From positions 1-64,000 of the forward strand of contig JAJOZX010009431.1 in assembly GCA_023014485.1 (NCBI GenBank): a stretch of 64,000 nucleotides of DNA. Reading direction: 5' to 3'. Positions within the stretch are counted from its first letter, which is position 1. The number at the start of each line of letters is the position of its first letter. This DNA comes from Bathynomus jamesi. Taxonomy: Eukaryota; Arthropoda; Malacostraca; Isopoda; Cirolanidae. Below the pieces are notes generated by a model. That model worked only from the letters and a program-made list of their open reading frames with translations, was not told the DNA's origin and searched no databases. A program made the translations under genes and the position numbers. Positions 52,922 to 63,860 of the stretch are shown here, in pieces.

Positions 52922-52998
52922 CTTTTTGTGTTTCCTTTCCTTCGTGGTTTTATTCATCATAAATATTTTTCACGTGTTACTTTCGTGAAATAATTTTC

Positions 52999-53043
<45 letters not shown>

Positions 53044-53083
53044 CTTACCTTACAACCTTACAAAGGTTCCGCGCGATGATTTC

Positions 53084-56000
53084 TCATTTCGCGAAGGTCA
53101 AGCTTGTCGCCCCTCCTCTCGAGTTGGCCTGGTGAAGTAGTGAGTTGGATTCTTGCGCTCTCCACCTCACATAGCCAGGTACGCCCGGCTCATCGGGGAT
53201 TGTTCTGAGCCAGGCGTCTAGTCTTCTTTTGAAGATTTCCACTGCAACTCCCTTCGTGTTTCTTAGGTCTTTGGGCAACTGATTAAACAGTTTTGGTCCT
53301 CTCACTACAAAACTATTTTCTTTCAGGGTTAAGGATGTTCCCTGTCTCGCCTTCAATTTGGGAATACGACACAGTCTACCGCTTCTACTTTCCACCGTTG
53401 TTTGGGGAGTTATGGGATTCAGAGTAAGATTAGGGACTAGTTTCTCCATTATTTTCCAAGTGTAAATAATGGTGTATCTCTCTCTTCTCCTTTCCAGTGA
53501 ATATAGGTCTAGTTCTCGTAACCTTTCCCAGTAATTTAGTTCTTTGCACCCATTGATCTTGGCTGTGAAGCTTCTTTGGATCCCCTCCAGCTGTCTAATG
53601 TCTTTTTTTTATATGGGGATGTTAGGACCGAGCAGTATTCCAATTTGGGTATATCAGGGTTTTCAGTAGAGGAATCATTACATTCCTATCCCTTCGTTTA
53701 AAGGTTCTCAATATCTGACCCGTTATTCTCTTTGCTCTGTTTACTGCTATCTTATTTTGTGTTTCAAATTTCGCATCATCTGTCATTACAACCCCTAAAT
53801 CTTTTGCTCTGGAATTTCTCTGAATTTCCTGTCCATTTGGGGTATAATATTCCATGGACTTTAGGTCTTCTCTTTTTCCGTACCGTAATAGCTGAAATTT
53901 CTCGGTGTTAAACTTCATATTGTTGTCTTCCGTCCACTTGTAGATTTTGTTTATGTCGGTTTGTAGAGATCCTATGTCTTCTGGGTTTCTTATTTTTCTA
54001 CTGATCTTTGTGTCATCCGCAAAGGATGTTACTGTGCTGTCTCTGGTAACGTCCTCATCTATGTCAGTTAGCATGATTATGAAGAGTAGTGGAGCTAATA
54101 CTGTTCCTTGTGGTACTGAGCTGAGGACCTCTGATTCTGATGAAGATACTCCTTGTACTGTAACGACTTGCCTCCGCTCACTAAGGAAATTATATATCCA
54201 TTTCCCTACTTTTCCTGTTATTCCCATATATTTCAGTTTATGTATTATGATTCCGTGGTCACACTTGTCGAACGCTTTAGCAAAGTCTGTGTATAGTACA
54301 TCATAGTTTTCATTACTTTCAAGTGAATCAATAATGTTGTTGTAGTGTTCCATTAGTTGTGATAGGCATGATCTGCCTGACCGAAACCCGTGTTGGTTAT
54401 CATTGAATTTTTTCTGAGTTTCCAAAAAGTCATAGATTTTCTGTCTAACTATTCTTTCAAATATTTTAGTGAGATGAGATGTAAGCGACACTGGCCTATA
54501 GTTTTTGGCCTCGGATCGATCTCCTCCTTTATATATTGGGACTATGTTCGCGCTCTTCAGGATGCCCGGTATTTCTCCCGTGTCTAATGATCGTCTCCAT
54601 ATCCAGTATAGGGGCTCAGCGATTGCATTCTTGCAGTTTTTGATCAGTGTGGCATTCCATTTATCCGGTCCTGCCGCTGAGTGTGTTTTTAGTTTCCCTA
54701 TGGCTTGTGTAATATCATCCGTCGTAAAGTCGAAATCCGTTATACTTTCCCCTTGTGGTTCTTCTTCAAAGAACGCGTTTCTATCGCATATCAATTTGTC
54801 AGTTTTTGGGATACTGAAAGATGATTCATACTGAGCTTTTAATATTTCAGATACTTCTGTTAGATCATCAGATAAATCACTGTTCTCATTTTTTAAAGGT
54901 CCGATAGTCGCATGGTTTTTCGACTTTCTTTTTGCGAAATTATAGAAGTACTTTGAGTTACCTTTATCGCTTCTATAGCGTCATCTTCTTCTTTTTCTGT
55001 ATGCTTCTCGATTAGTTCCTGTATGACGACATCGATACTTTGTAGTTTATCATTTAATATTTTTCTGATGTTGTTATCTTTACAATTACTTAATTTTGCA
55101 GTCACTCTTTTTCTCTTTCGGAACAATGCCCTCTTTTGTCTTTCGAACCTGCTTCTCTTTCCTCTTTGTTGTATCTTTGGGACATGTTTTTCCACAATTT
55201 CTAACGTCTTCTCCTCTAACGTCATTAGCATCTCTTCCGTTGTCTTGGCCTCGAAAATGGTTTTCCAATCTATTACTTCCATGCTGGATGTCACATCTTC
55301 CCAGTTTATAGCTTTGGAGTGAAAATTAAAAATTTCGAATTTGCTTCTTTCTGTTGTGCGTGTTCTTTCCTTTCCTGTTGCCTTTATATTAGTTGTTATT
55401 TCAATGATGTTGTGGTCTGATATCATAGTTGGGGATATTTCTACATTATCAATTAGATTACTGTTGTTTGTGAATACCAAATCTAGGCAGTTGTTTTTTC
55501 TTGTGTTTTCTGTTATTTCTTGCGTTAACATAAATTCATCAGCTAAAGCTAGTAGCATTTTTACCTGCTCCTGGTCTTCTCGTGTGCCCCCCTTGTCCTG
55601 GTGTATACATATATTTTTTCCTATCCTTTTATATTTCATGAATGGGAAATTAAAATCACCACAGAGAAAAATATTTGGGGTTGGAGAGTGTAGATCTTTT
55701 ACAAGTTTCTTACCTCTGTAATGGAATCTGAAAATTTTGAGGTTGGCGTGTTTGGGGGTCTGTACATTACAATTAGTACCATATTTAATTTTTCAATTTT
55801 TGCTGCTACACATTCTACGTAGTTGTTTGAGGTACTTATAGCCATTTCTGCTATGTGCCTTTCGCGTGTGTAAATAGCACATCCTCCTTTACGTCTCACT
55901 GTTCTGTCGGCTCGGAGGATGTTATAGTTGTCAATTTGTATTTCTTTTTTGTCAATACAGGACTCACAATTTTCACAGTTCGCCTGGCAGTCCTTTAGAT

Positions 56001-56110
56001 GAGTTTCCGTGAGGCATGCAAAGTCTGCTCCGGCTTCTTGCATGAGTCCTTTCAGGTATAAACTTTGTTCGTGGATGGTTTGATTTAAGGCCCTGTATGT
56101 TGGCTAGGAT
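53084..56110 (-). pseudogene. ORF2 of LINE Z copy C: endonuclease and intact RT core
   Basis: Endonuclease: IKIILANIQG (about 56130), CLTETHLKDC, GDFNFPFMKYK, then SDHNIIEI with the catalytic His intact. RT in one open frame of 390 codons (54794-53622): RRSLDTGEIPGILKSANIVP, NYRPVSLTSHLTKIFERIV, motif A YTDFAKAFDKCDH, motif B SSVPQGTVLAPLLFIIML, catalytic TSFADDTKIS. A frameshift near 53640 leads to the C-terminal frame (53449-53084) with FNQLPKDLRNTKGVAVEIF and PDEPGVPGYVRWR. The open RT frame suggests a fairly recent insertion. Confidence 0.85.
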
Positions 56111-57205
56111 TATTTTTATTTTTTCTCTTTCTTTTTCGCATACAGGTGGTTCCGATTTGTTTTCCAATGGGGGTGCCGGTTTCGTTGCCTTGTGGTCCTC
56201 CGAGAATTTACCTCTTTTTATCTTTGTCGGTACCTGTTGTCCCGATAACGCATGAAGTGCCTTTGTTCGTACCTTCTGTCCGGCTCTCGGATTTCTATAT
56301 TTGTCAGCTGGTTTTGTAATTGCTGGAGAGTATTTAGCAGCTGAAATGTGTTGGCTGCGTCTAAAAAATTGCACTCTTCTTTGATGTTCGTTTTTTCTGT
56401 TCCCTCGTTGCGTTCCTTTGAGGGTGGTGGTATCGGCATTTTTTTTCGTATTTGCAACTCCCATATCTTTCATAAGTGTTGCAGACCGTAAGATGGTGGA
56501 ACATGCATTTCTTATCAAACTTGCAGTATCCACTTGTGTAATGTTTGCATAATGTGGGATGTGCATATATGCATTGCCCATCCCGATATCTGCAGTTTCC
56601 TTTCGCGTAGTATTTGCATACGATATTTTCTACGCTTCTGCTTCTTTCTTATTATTTTCAAGTTCTTATTTTGGCATTATCATTATTTTTCTTTGGCTGT
56701 TTATTTTCTACGTTTTTAGTTATCTTTTTATCATTTCGCTCGTTGGACCGTTTGTCTACTTCGCCACTTTTACTTATTTCTTTCCTTTCATCTATGTCTT
56801 CCTTCCGTATTATATTGTTTATATCGTTATTTGTTATTAAATTGTTGTTCGTTATTATGCTGTTATCGTTATTTCGTCTTCTCTCTCATCCACCCTGTTT
56901 TTCGTTGGGACCATTTCGGACCCATGTGTCCCCATTATTTCATTCTTTTTTGTAACTTTCGAGTCTGCTATCTCCATTTCTTTAAAGACCGCGAAAGAAT
57001 TTACGGTCTGTGTACATGCGCCACATAGAAATTTGATCCCCACGACGTGTTTCGCGTTCGAGACAAGAGTTATTTCCCTATCATTCCAATTCATGCAGTT
57101 AAAGTCGTTTAATCGTTGGCAGAAATCACATCTAATCGCTAGGCTTTCCGTTGTTACTAAATTGCACAAATTACAGATTAAGTGAGAATTTGGACCCATA
57201 TCCAT
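56110..57205 (-). pseudogene. ORF1 of LINE Z copy C (CCCH zinc fingers, frameshifted)
   Basis: The start MDMGPNSHLICNLCNLV (57205) opens the Cys-rich N-terminal module (CDFCQ, FLCGAC). The frame shifts near 56860. The three CCCH units are in another frame at about 56620-56440: CKYYAKGNCRYRDGQCIYAH, CKHYTSGYCKFDKKCMFHH and CNTYERYGSCKYEKKCRYHH. The domain order is the same as in copy A. Confidence 0.8.
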
Positions 57206-57250
57206 GCTATTCCTTAATTAGCGTAAGAAGAAATACCCACACAAATTCTT

Positions 57251-57653
57251 TATTTATTTATTTTTATTCTTTCTTTCCTTTCGATGGTCGAGGGTATTTC
57301 GAGGGTTTTCTGACCTTGCGTTTTATGACCTTTTTCCTGCCTTGTTTCAAACTTTCTCGAATGCCAACCGTATTTCGTTTTGAATATATACGTTAAAACT
57401 GGTGATAAATTATGTAAACTGTATTGCACTTTCTTAATTATAATGAATTTCACTTTATAATTTATATGCACGGATTCACTGATACTTTATACACTTTCGG
57501 ATGAAAACAGAATAAACCGCCGAGTAGATTATTCCCTTCTAATTTGGGTGTTAAATAGAAAAAGCAAGACAGCACGTCCATTCACCACAGGGTACAAGCA
57601 AATATATATATATATATACAAACTCAGCATGGTCCCCTGAGAAATTTATATGT
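57251..57653. other. gene-free, probable LINE 5' leader then unknown
   Basis: No coding frame is recognised. The part next to ORF1 may be LINE 5' UTR. A (TA)n tract lies at 57602-57619. Confidence 0.35.
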
Positions 57654-57740
57654 TAAACACAGACCGTGCATGGAACAAGGAACTCTTCTGGGATGTAATT
57701 TCCCAGAAGAGTTCCTTGTTCCATGCACGGTCTGTGTTTA
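57654..57740. repeat. perfect 40-bp hairpin with a 7-nt loop
   Basis: The arm 57654-57693 (TAAACACAGACCGTGCATGG ... CTTCTGGGA) is the exact complement of 57701-57740. The loop is TGTAATT. It is bounded on the right by (TA)n (57744-57788). Confidence 0.95.
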
Positions 57741-57789
<49 letters not shown>

Positions 57790-57791
<2 letters not shown>

Positions 57792-58099
57792 CAGGAATGT
57801 TTATGAAAACTTTATTATATATAAACTGTGCATTACAACTGCGTATGTAAAATGTAAATAGTAATCTACTTTTCAGCGGATTCTTAAGTACGTTGGAAGA
57901 AGTAACTGGGGAAGTTTCCCTGAGCCTTTCCTGTTTCTCAAATCAAAAAACTCTTCTGAAATCAAGATTTTTCACTTTATGCATTTTCATTTGCGGACCA
58001 CGGATGGGGAATGATATTGAGTGGGAAGTAAACTGATAAAACATCATAAAAGCGTCATTGAGGTATGATAGAATTATGTAATTTTAGTTAAAAAAAAAC
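57790..58099. other. gene-free, nothing recognised
   Basis: No coding signal or repeat that I can name. Confidence 0.4.
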
Positions 58100-58301
58100 G
58101 GATCACCTGAAGATCAGGGCCCCCAGCCGTCTTTAGTTAGCTTTATAAGGCTAACTAACGAAAATATAACGACCTAACCTAATCAATCGTCAAGGGCGTA
58201 CAGTTGACCTAACGATGGTTAGGTTAGGTCGTGATATTTTCGTTAGTTAGCTTTATAAGGCTAACTAGAGAAGGCTGGGGGCCCTGATCTTCAGGTGATC
58301 C
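58100..58301. mobile_element. foldback element (GGATCACCTGAAGATC family), full copy
   Basis: The inverted ends are GGATCACCTGAAGATCAGGG and its complement; the arms continue through GCCCCCAGCC, CTTTAGTTAGCTTTATAAGG and ACGAAAATATAACGACCTAA. The flanks AAAAAAAC / AAAAAACC match at 7 of 8. The spacer GTCAAGGGCGTACAGTTGAC is conserved in the family. It is non-coding. Confidence 0.9.
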
Positions 58302-58563
58302 AAAAAACCTTTCTTAAACACTCTCCTTTGTTATTAATGTTTGAGAAGAATTTTGTATTGCCATTTTTAAATAACGTTTCTGCGTCATTCAGAGGAAATA
58401 CGTTAAATATTTCTCAAGAAGGATACAATTTTATTATGTTTATTGTCAAAGAATACGTTATCTTGTTAACATAATAATTAAGGATAGTTTATGTAACACT
58501 TCATGTCGAGTTACATTTCTTGTAACTTTTTCTGAGTGTACAAATTTTGCAGGTAAATAAATT

Positions 58564-58767
58564 GGATCACCTGAAGATCAGGGCCCCCAGCCTTCTTTAG
58601 TTAGCCTTATAAGGCTAACTAACAAAAATATCACGACTTAAACCTAACCAATCGTCAAGGACGTACAGTTGACCTAACGATTAGTTAGGTTAGGTAGTGA
58701 TATTTTCGTTAGTTAGCCTCATAAGGCTAACTAAAGAAGGCTGGGGGCCCTGATCTTCAGGTGATCC
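58564..58767. mobile_element. foldback element (GGATCACCTGAAGATC family), full copy
   Basis: Nearly the same sequence and length as 58100-58301, only about 260 bp away. No clear target duplication; the right side lies 8 bp from a mariner end. Confidence 0.9.
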
Positions 58768-58775
58768 TAATATTA

Positions 58776-59723
58776 CAGGGTGTCTCAATATACATGCAAC
58801 CCATGTCACTGCTAATAATTCTGCCAATATTAATGTTCTCGTTCTATTTTTTCAGATTTGAAGAGAGGAGACGATAACAACTAATAATTATCAATCAAAA
58901 TGCCTTGGACAAAGGAGGAAAAAAAATTTTTGCGTCACTACTTATTGGAGACGAAATCATTCAAAACTGTGCAAGCGAAATTTCGCAGGAAGTTCAACTT
59001 CAACAATTATCCCCAGAAAAGCCAAATTTATCGTTGGGCACACAATTTCAAGCCACAGGATCAGTAAACAATCTCAACAAGAAAGCAGAAAACACCCAGA
59101 TCTGGCAGGAAGGTGACTGCAAGATCTCCTGACAATGTGAATGCGGTGAGAGATTCTGTCGGAAGGAGTCCGAAAAAGTCAATCCGAAGACGTTGCCAAG
59201 ATCTGGGTCTTTCACGTGCGTCAGTGCAAAGAATCTTGATCAAGGATCTTCAGCTGTACCCATACAGGATCCAGATCAAGCATAAACTCACACCAGCTGA
59301 CATGGCAAAACGTGTTGTGATGTGCCGGTGGTTCGAGAACAAGATCGAAGAGGATCCTGACTTTCTTGATGATGTTTGGTTCAGCGACGAAGCACACTTC
59401 TTGCTCAGGGTATGTCAATAGCAAGAACAATGTGTTCTGGGGCACAAGCCCCAGACGAGGTGCTTCAGAGGCCCTTGCACTCTTTGCAGGGTGTCAGGGT
59501 GATTGACAACTTCGCTCGTCGGCTTCAAGTGTGTCTGCAGCGCAACGGCGGTCATTTGGAACATGTGCTCTAATAAATGTATCCTTGATCTAGAGACCTC
59601 AAATCTTCAGTTTTAATTGTTATCATATCAGCTTCCAGGAAATGTAATCTTTTTTGGAGTTTATTTTTCGAGTAATAAATTATTATCATGTCAATGGGTT
59701 CCATCTATTTTGAGGACACCCGG
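58776..59723 (+). mobile_element. mariner-type element with internal deletion
   Basis: The ends CAGGGTGTCTCAATATACAT and its decayed complement lie in TA. The N-terminal half of the transposase is well kept, but the middle is missing. Confidence 0.85.
58900..59573 (+). pseudogene. mariner/Tc-type transposase lacking the catalytic centre
   Basis: The start MPWTKEEKKFLRHYLLETKS leads a helix-turn-helix (TVQAKFRRKFNF, YPQKSQIYRWAHNF). After a frameshift it reads SGRKVTARSPDNVNAVRDSV, SRASVQRILIKDLQLYPY and DVWFSDEAHFLL (first catalytic Asp). Then EVLQRPLHS joins directly to VIDNFARRLQVCLQRNGGHL. The segment with the second and third Asp is deleted. About half of the protein is lost. Confidence 0.85.
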
Positions 59724-59859
59724 TATATATAATTATTGTTCCATACTCTTCTTCATTTCAATTTAACCTGTGACACATACACACCAAATTTAATAATTTA
59801 TTAATATAGAAATTTTAAACCAAATCTCAAATAGATCAGTCAAAATATATGTGTATATA

Positions 59860-60363
59860 CAGGGTGTCTCAGAAGTCGCGTACCATAGGCTTTATTCAGA
59901 CTTACGAGGTTTATGAGTTGAAATGGTTTATAAGTGATGTTTAATTACAATATATGTTCGATAATGTTCGAATAATAAAATTAATAGTATGTAAAGGGTG
60001 ATCAAAAAGTAACGCAACCCATGGGAAAACGATTTATTCAGAGCAAGTGCTGGAAGTGGGCACCGTTCTGTGCTTCACCACAAGTGGATACGGCGATTCA
60101 TGTTCTTAAAGACCCTTTGCAACGTTCCTGTGAAATTGCATCAACACACTTCTGAATCATCGCCTGCAACAGAAGGAAAAAAATCAATTATGTGCGTTTC
60201 TCCATGGGTTGCGTACTTTTTGATCACCCTGTACAATTAAACAAAGCTTTTGATATATATTGTAACATATATTGTAATTAAACATCACTTATAAACCATT
60301 TCGACTCGTAAACCTCGTAAGTCTGGAATGAACCCTATGGTTGCACGACTTTGAGACACCCTG
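59860..60363. mobile_element. foldback mariner-like element with a nested mariner MITE
   Basis: The ends are CAGGGTGTCTCAGAAGTCG and CACGACTTTGAGACACCCTG. The arms (about 130 bp) match with small changes (GTAAACCTCGTAAGTCTG against CAGACTTACGAGGTTTAT). The centre is taken up by the nested element at 59994-60231. Confidence 0.8.
59994..60231. mobile_element. 238-bp mariner-like MITE
   Basis: The ends AAGGGTGATCAAAAAGTAAC and GTACTTTTTGATCACCCTG form an imperfect inverted pair in TA (59992-59993 and 60232-60233). On the minus strand the inside gives a short piece like a transposase C-terminus, too short to assign. Confidence 0.75.
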
Positions 60364-60384
60364 TATACTATATATATATATAGA

Positions 60385-60410
60385 TGGAGGGATTAACATA
60401 ATATGGTGTG

Positions 60411-60446
<36 letters not shown>

Positions 60447-60657
60447 CTTGTGTATAGTATGCAAATGACATTTTTAATATTAATATATATATTATTCACA
60501 TCGTTATTCATATTTTTCTTAATTTTTAAGTGGAGGAAGATTAGAATTTTTTATAAAATAAATTCCGTTTCCTCTAATTAAATTAAGAAAAATATTAATA
60601 AAAATGTGAATATATATATTAATATTAAAAATGTCACTTACAATACTATACACAAAG

Positions 60658-60719
<62 letters not shown>

Positions 60720-60745
60720 CACATATGTTAACCCCTCCGTCCATG
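60385..60745. repeat. palindrome with (GA)n/(CT)n in its arms
   Basis: The left arm (GATGGAGGGATTAACAT, (GA)n, TGTGTATAGTATGCAAATGA, TTTTTAATATTAATATATAT) mirrors the right arm, which ends ATGTTAACCCCTCCGTCCAT. The centre is near 60555. Arms differ in repeat length. Confidence 0.85.
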
Positions 60746-61718
60746 GCCTTGGGCGGTTCGAAGTTGACAGGAGTTTCTGGTTAGGTGGCAGCAACGGATT
60801 TGTTACTCTGGGACAGCTGGTACCATGTAGTGAATCGCAATAGTTTTCTCTATACTACTCTCCGATTTCTTCTTGTAGGGGATCGGAGGATTCTGTTGAG
60901 GCTTACTAAATCTCTAAGGGTTCCCCGATTCTTCTTGTAGCGTATCGGGAAAATATTTTCCCTATTTTAAGACTAAGTTCTCTGAAGAAAAAAGGGTCGA
61001 AGGAGAAGACAAAGATATTCTCTTACTGTAGTTTACTGCTAAACTGTTACAGGTAATGCTCAGTCTCTAATTCAGATCAGACAAATCAGAATGAACACGG
61101 GAGAAATTATACACGTTTATGTACCTAAATTTTTAATGACATCATTATTATTTAATGCTGACCTGTTTTGTTTTTTATTTCAATAGGCTGAATTATTTTG
61201 AAAAATATTTAAAGATAAGGTAAATAGTTTAGCTGTAGCAATGTCTAGACAGTAAGCAAGATATTTGAAGATGAAGCCATATTTTTATTTTAAACCGCAT
61301 ATTGACAGATCTGATGTTATCATGATCTGCCAAGTTAACTAAAAATGGAAATTGAAATATGCATTTTATTATGGATTAAAATTAAAATGCATATGAGCCA
61401 AATTAAATGCTTAAAATTTAAAATTAAAGTGTTAAGCAAGATATGACTTCATCTTTTACAACGAAGAGAGAATGTATAGAGAAAATGAACATTACAGAAT
61501 TTAACACGATTACATATTATAACTAAATCTAAAAAAATTATTAAGTAATTTAAAAAGAAATAATTCATTAATTATTCAGCAAAAATAAAATAGAAAGAAA
61601 ATAATTTTTTTATCTGAACTTGCGTTTCATTACAGACAGTTCGCGAGTTGGACTCTATATGCAAAAATGAATATAAGAATATATGCATATAAGAATTATT
61701 CATTGTTCACTCTCACAC
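60746..61718. other. gene-free, nothing recognised
   Basis: No coding signal; the inverted word AAAATGCATAT / ATATGCATTTT lies near 61360-61395. Confidence 0.4.
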
Positions 61719-61759
61719 GCGCGCACGCACACACACACACACACACACACCACACACAC

Positions 61760-61820
<61 letters not shown>
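61719..61820. repeat. (CA)n-(TA)n microsatellite
   Basis: About 40 bp of CA repeats, then about 57 bp of TA, ending at a mariner terminus. Confidence 0.95.
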
Positions 61821-61822
<2 letters not shown>

Positions 61823-62389
61823 GGGTGTCCGAGAATTATCTGTACAATTTTTGGCTGTTATTAAAAGTCAACCATGAAGTGTAGAAATTCCAGTGTGTCC
61901 AATTTTACAGAGAATCTCATTAAGTTTTTTCTGATACCACGTTTTGACAAGTTTTTAGAAATGTACGCGGGTGACAGACATTGATGATTTAAAAGCAAGA
62001 ATCACAGCTGCTATGAGCGAATTGATGTGGATATGCTGCAGCGTACATGGCAACATTTGGAGTATCGATTGGATGTTTTGCGAATCACTAATGGTGCACA
62101 TATCGAATGTTTGTAACAACGTTACTTTAATAAAAGAAACTTTTGAAAATACAGATTCTAAATAATCTTGTTTAAGATTTTACGTGTGTTATCAAGAATT
62201 TTATTAAAGATGAAATTGTACAGATAATGTTCGGACACACTGGAATTTCTAAAAAAACTTGTCAAAACTTGGTATCAGAAAAAACTTAATGAGATTCTCT
62301 GTAAAATGGGACAACACTGGAATTTCTACACTTCATGGTTGACCTTTAATAACAGCCAAAAATTGTACAGATAATTCTCGGACACCCTG
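61821..62389 (+). mobile_element. rearranged mariner-like element, second copy
   Basis: Same structure as 13265-13839: left arm, transposase C-terminus (VTDIDDLKARITAAM), an internal old terminus near 62230-62245, and an inverted arm. A one-base loss after ITAAM shifts the transposase frame, and the left end is CCGGGTG instead of CAGGGTG. Confidence 0.8.
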
Positions 62390-62641
62390 TATATATATAG
62401 TAATATTAAAATTCCTTTTCAATATAATTACTTGTCAGGGACTAATTACATTGATCAATAAAACTAAACTTTTCCTGGTTCCTGCATAAACATAGCTGAT
62501 TCTAAATGAATTTTTCACGCTAAGTTCGAATCTGTTTTCAGTTTTCTATCACATAGAGGTTTTAAGAAAAATGCAGTTTTATACGAGTATAAACAATTTA
62601 TTTTGTTATACAAATACAGCTAAGTAAACATAATTAGAAAG

Positions 62642-63860
62642 CTACTGAAATGATTTAGTGGAATATTTTCTCTTGTATGATGTACGAGGAGCTTCTCTTA
62701 AAAATGACAAACAGTAATCAGCTAACATATTTGGGTTCCAGCTACCCTGGTACCGTTTTTCCAACTTTAAAATATCCTGATGGAAACGTTCGCCATGCTC
62801 ATCACTCACAGCTCCCAAATTCTCAGGAAAGAAGTCTAAATGGGAGTGGAGGAAGTGAATCTTTAAGGACATGCTACATCCCATTTTATGGTATGCTACC
62901 ATCATTCTTTTAACTAAATCTTTGTAGTTTAGTGCTTTGTTGTTACCTAAAAAATTGGTCGCGACGGATTTAAAACACTCCCAAGCATTTTTTTCTTTTC
63001 CTTCTAAAACTGCATCGAATTTATCATCATTCATCAATTCTCGTATTTGGGGTCCTACAAATATGCCTTCTTTCATTTTCGCTTCGCTGATTTTGAGGAA
63101 TTTTTCTTTAATGTATTGAAATCCTCTGCTTTTTCGATCCATATCTTTCACAAAATGTTTCATCAGTCCTAACTTTATATGAAAAGGTGGTAGATAAACA
63201 TTTTTTGGTTCAACAAGGCTTTCATGCAAAATGTTTTTTTGACCTTCTAGTAGTTGTCTAGTTGGCCAATCGCCAACAATGTAATGTTTAAACTTAGCAC
63301 GGCTGTCCCATTCACATAAGGAACAGCAATATTTCGTATACCCCAGTTGCATTCCCAAAAGAAGCGCTATAACTTTTAGGTCACCACAGATGTTCCAGTT
63401 AGACTTATTGTATTCTATACTGTTTAAAAGATATTCCATATTTTCATATGATTCTTTTAGGTGAAATGAATGAGCAATGGGAAATGATGGAAAAATATTC
63501 CCATTATGTAGCAGAACAGCTTTCAAACTCAATTTTGATGAATCAATGAACAACCGCCATTCTTGTGTTCGTGTGCAAGTGCTTCCATCAGGGCATTAAC
63601 ATCATTGCAATAGCAAAGGTTTTCTTTCATTGAAAAAATTCTTTTTCCCGGTTACGAAACAGGCTTATGTTTGTTTTTTCTCCAAAAGATTCCAACCTTG
63701 TAATCTTGAACCAAGTACCTCAGCTTGATTTTTAGATATGTTTAGAGCTCGAACTAGATCATTGAGCTCCGCTTGAGAGATCATGCGTGGTTCAGTTAGG
63801 GTGGAAGGATTGAAATCTGGATCATTAGTAGGACCTGCTTCAATACTTACCTCTAACCCA
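62642..63860 (-). pseudogene. uncharacterised multi-copy protein, best-preserved copy (LGDQDKSWAPH family)
   Basis: The upstream part (63860-63560) reads ISQAELNDLVRALNISKNQA, EVLGSRLQGWNLLEKKQT and then breaks. The open frame 63553-62642 (303 codons) has FIDSSKLSLKAVLLHNGN, AHSFHLKESYENMEYLL, ICGDLKVIALLLGMQLGYTK, SLCEWDSRAKFKHY, LPPFHIKLGLMKHFVKDMDR, EGIFVGPQIRELMNDDKFD, FLGNNKALNYKDLVKRMM, KIHFLHSHLDFFPENLGAVS, GERFHQDILKLEKRYQGSWN and ADYCLSFLREAP. Invariant Asp/His in CGDLK, HIKLGLM, HFLHSHLDFF and ERFHQD could form a metal site (inference). Function is unknown. Confidence 0.65.

Larger units (their letters stand above)
50312..52985. mobile_element. 2.7-kb palindrome of two PLE copies with a ribozyme block at each end
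   Basis: The left arm (50312-51588) and right arm (51687-52985) are inverse complements around a 98-bp spacer. From the centre outward each arm has the PLE RT C-terminus, GIY-YIG endonuclease, 3' UTR, (TA)n and the ribozyme block. The arms differ by scattered substitutions and small indels: a lost base near 51495, a 3-base insertion near 51137, and a stop at about 51943 on the right only. The minus copy extends 98 bp further upstream (the spacer, reading NRDLDNFLLQL). Neither copy includes the catalytic RT motifs. Confidence 0.9.
53041..57250 (-). mobile_element. LINE family Z, copy C (near full length)
   Basis: The 3' tail (units TTGTAAGG) abuts (TA)n at 53001-53041. Going upstream on the minus strand are the ORF2 C-terminus, RT, endonuclease and ORF1. 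It is the most complete copy of the family in RT, with frameshifts in ORF1, the endonuclease and the C-terminus. Confidence 0.9.
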
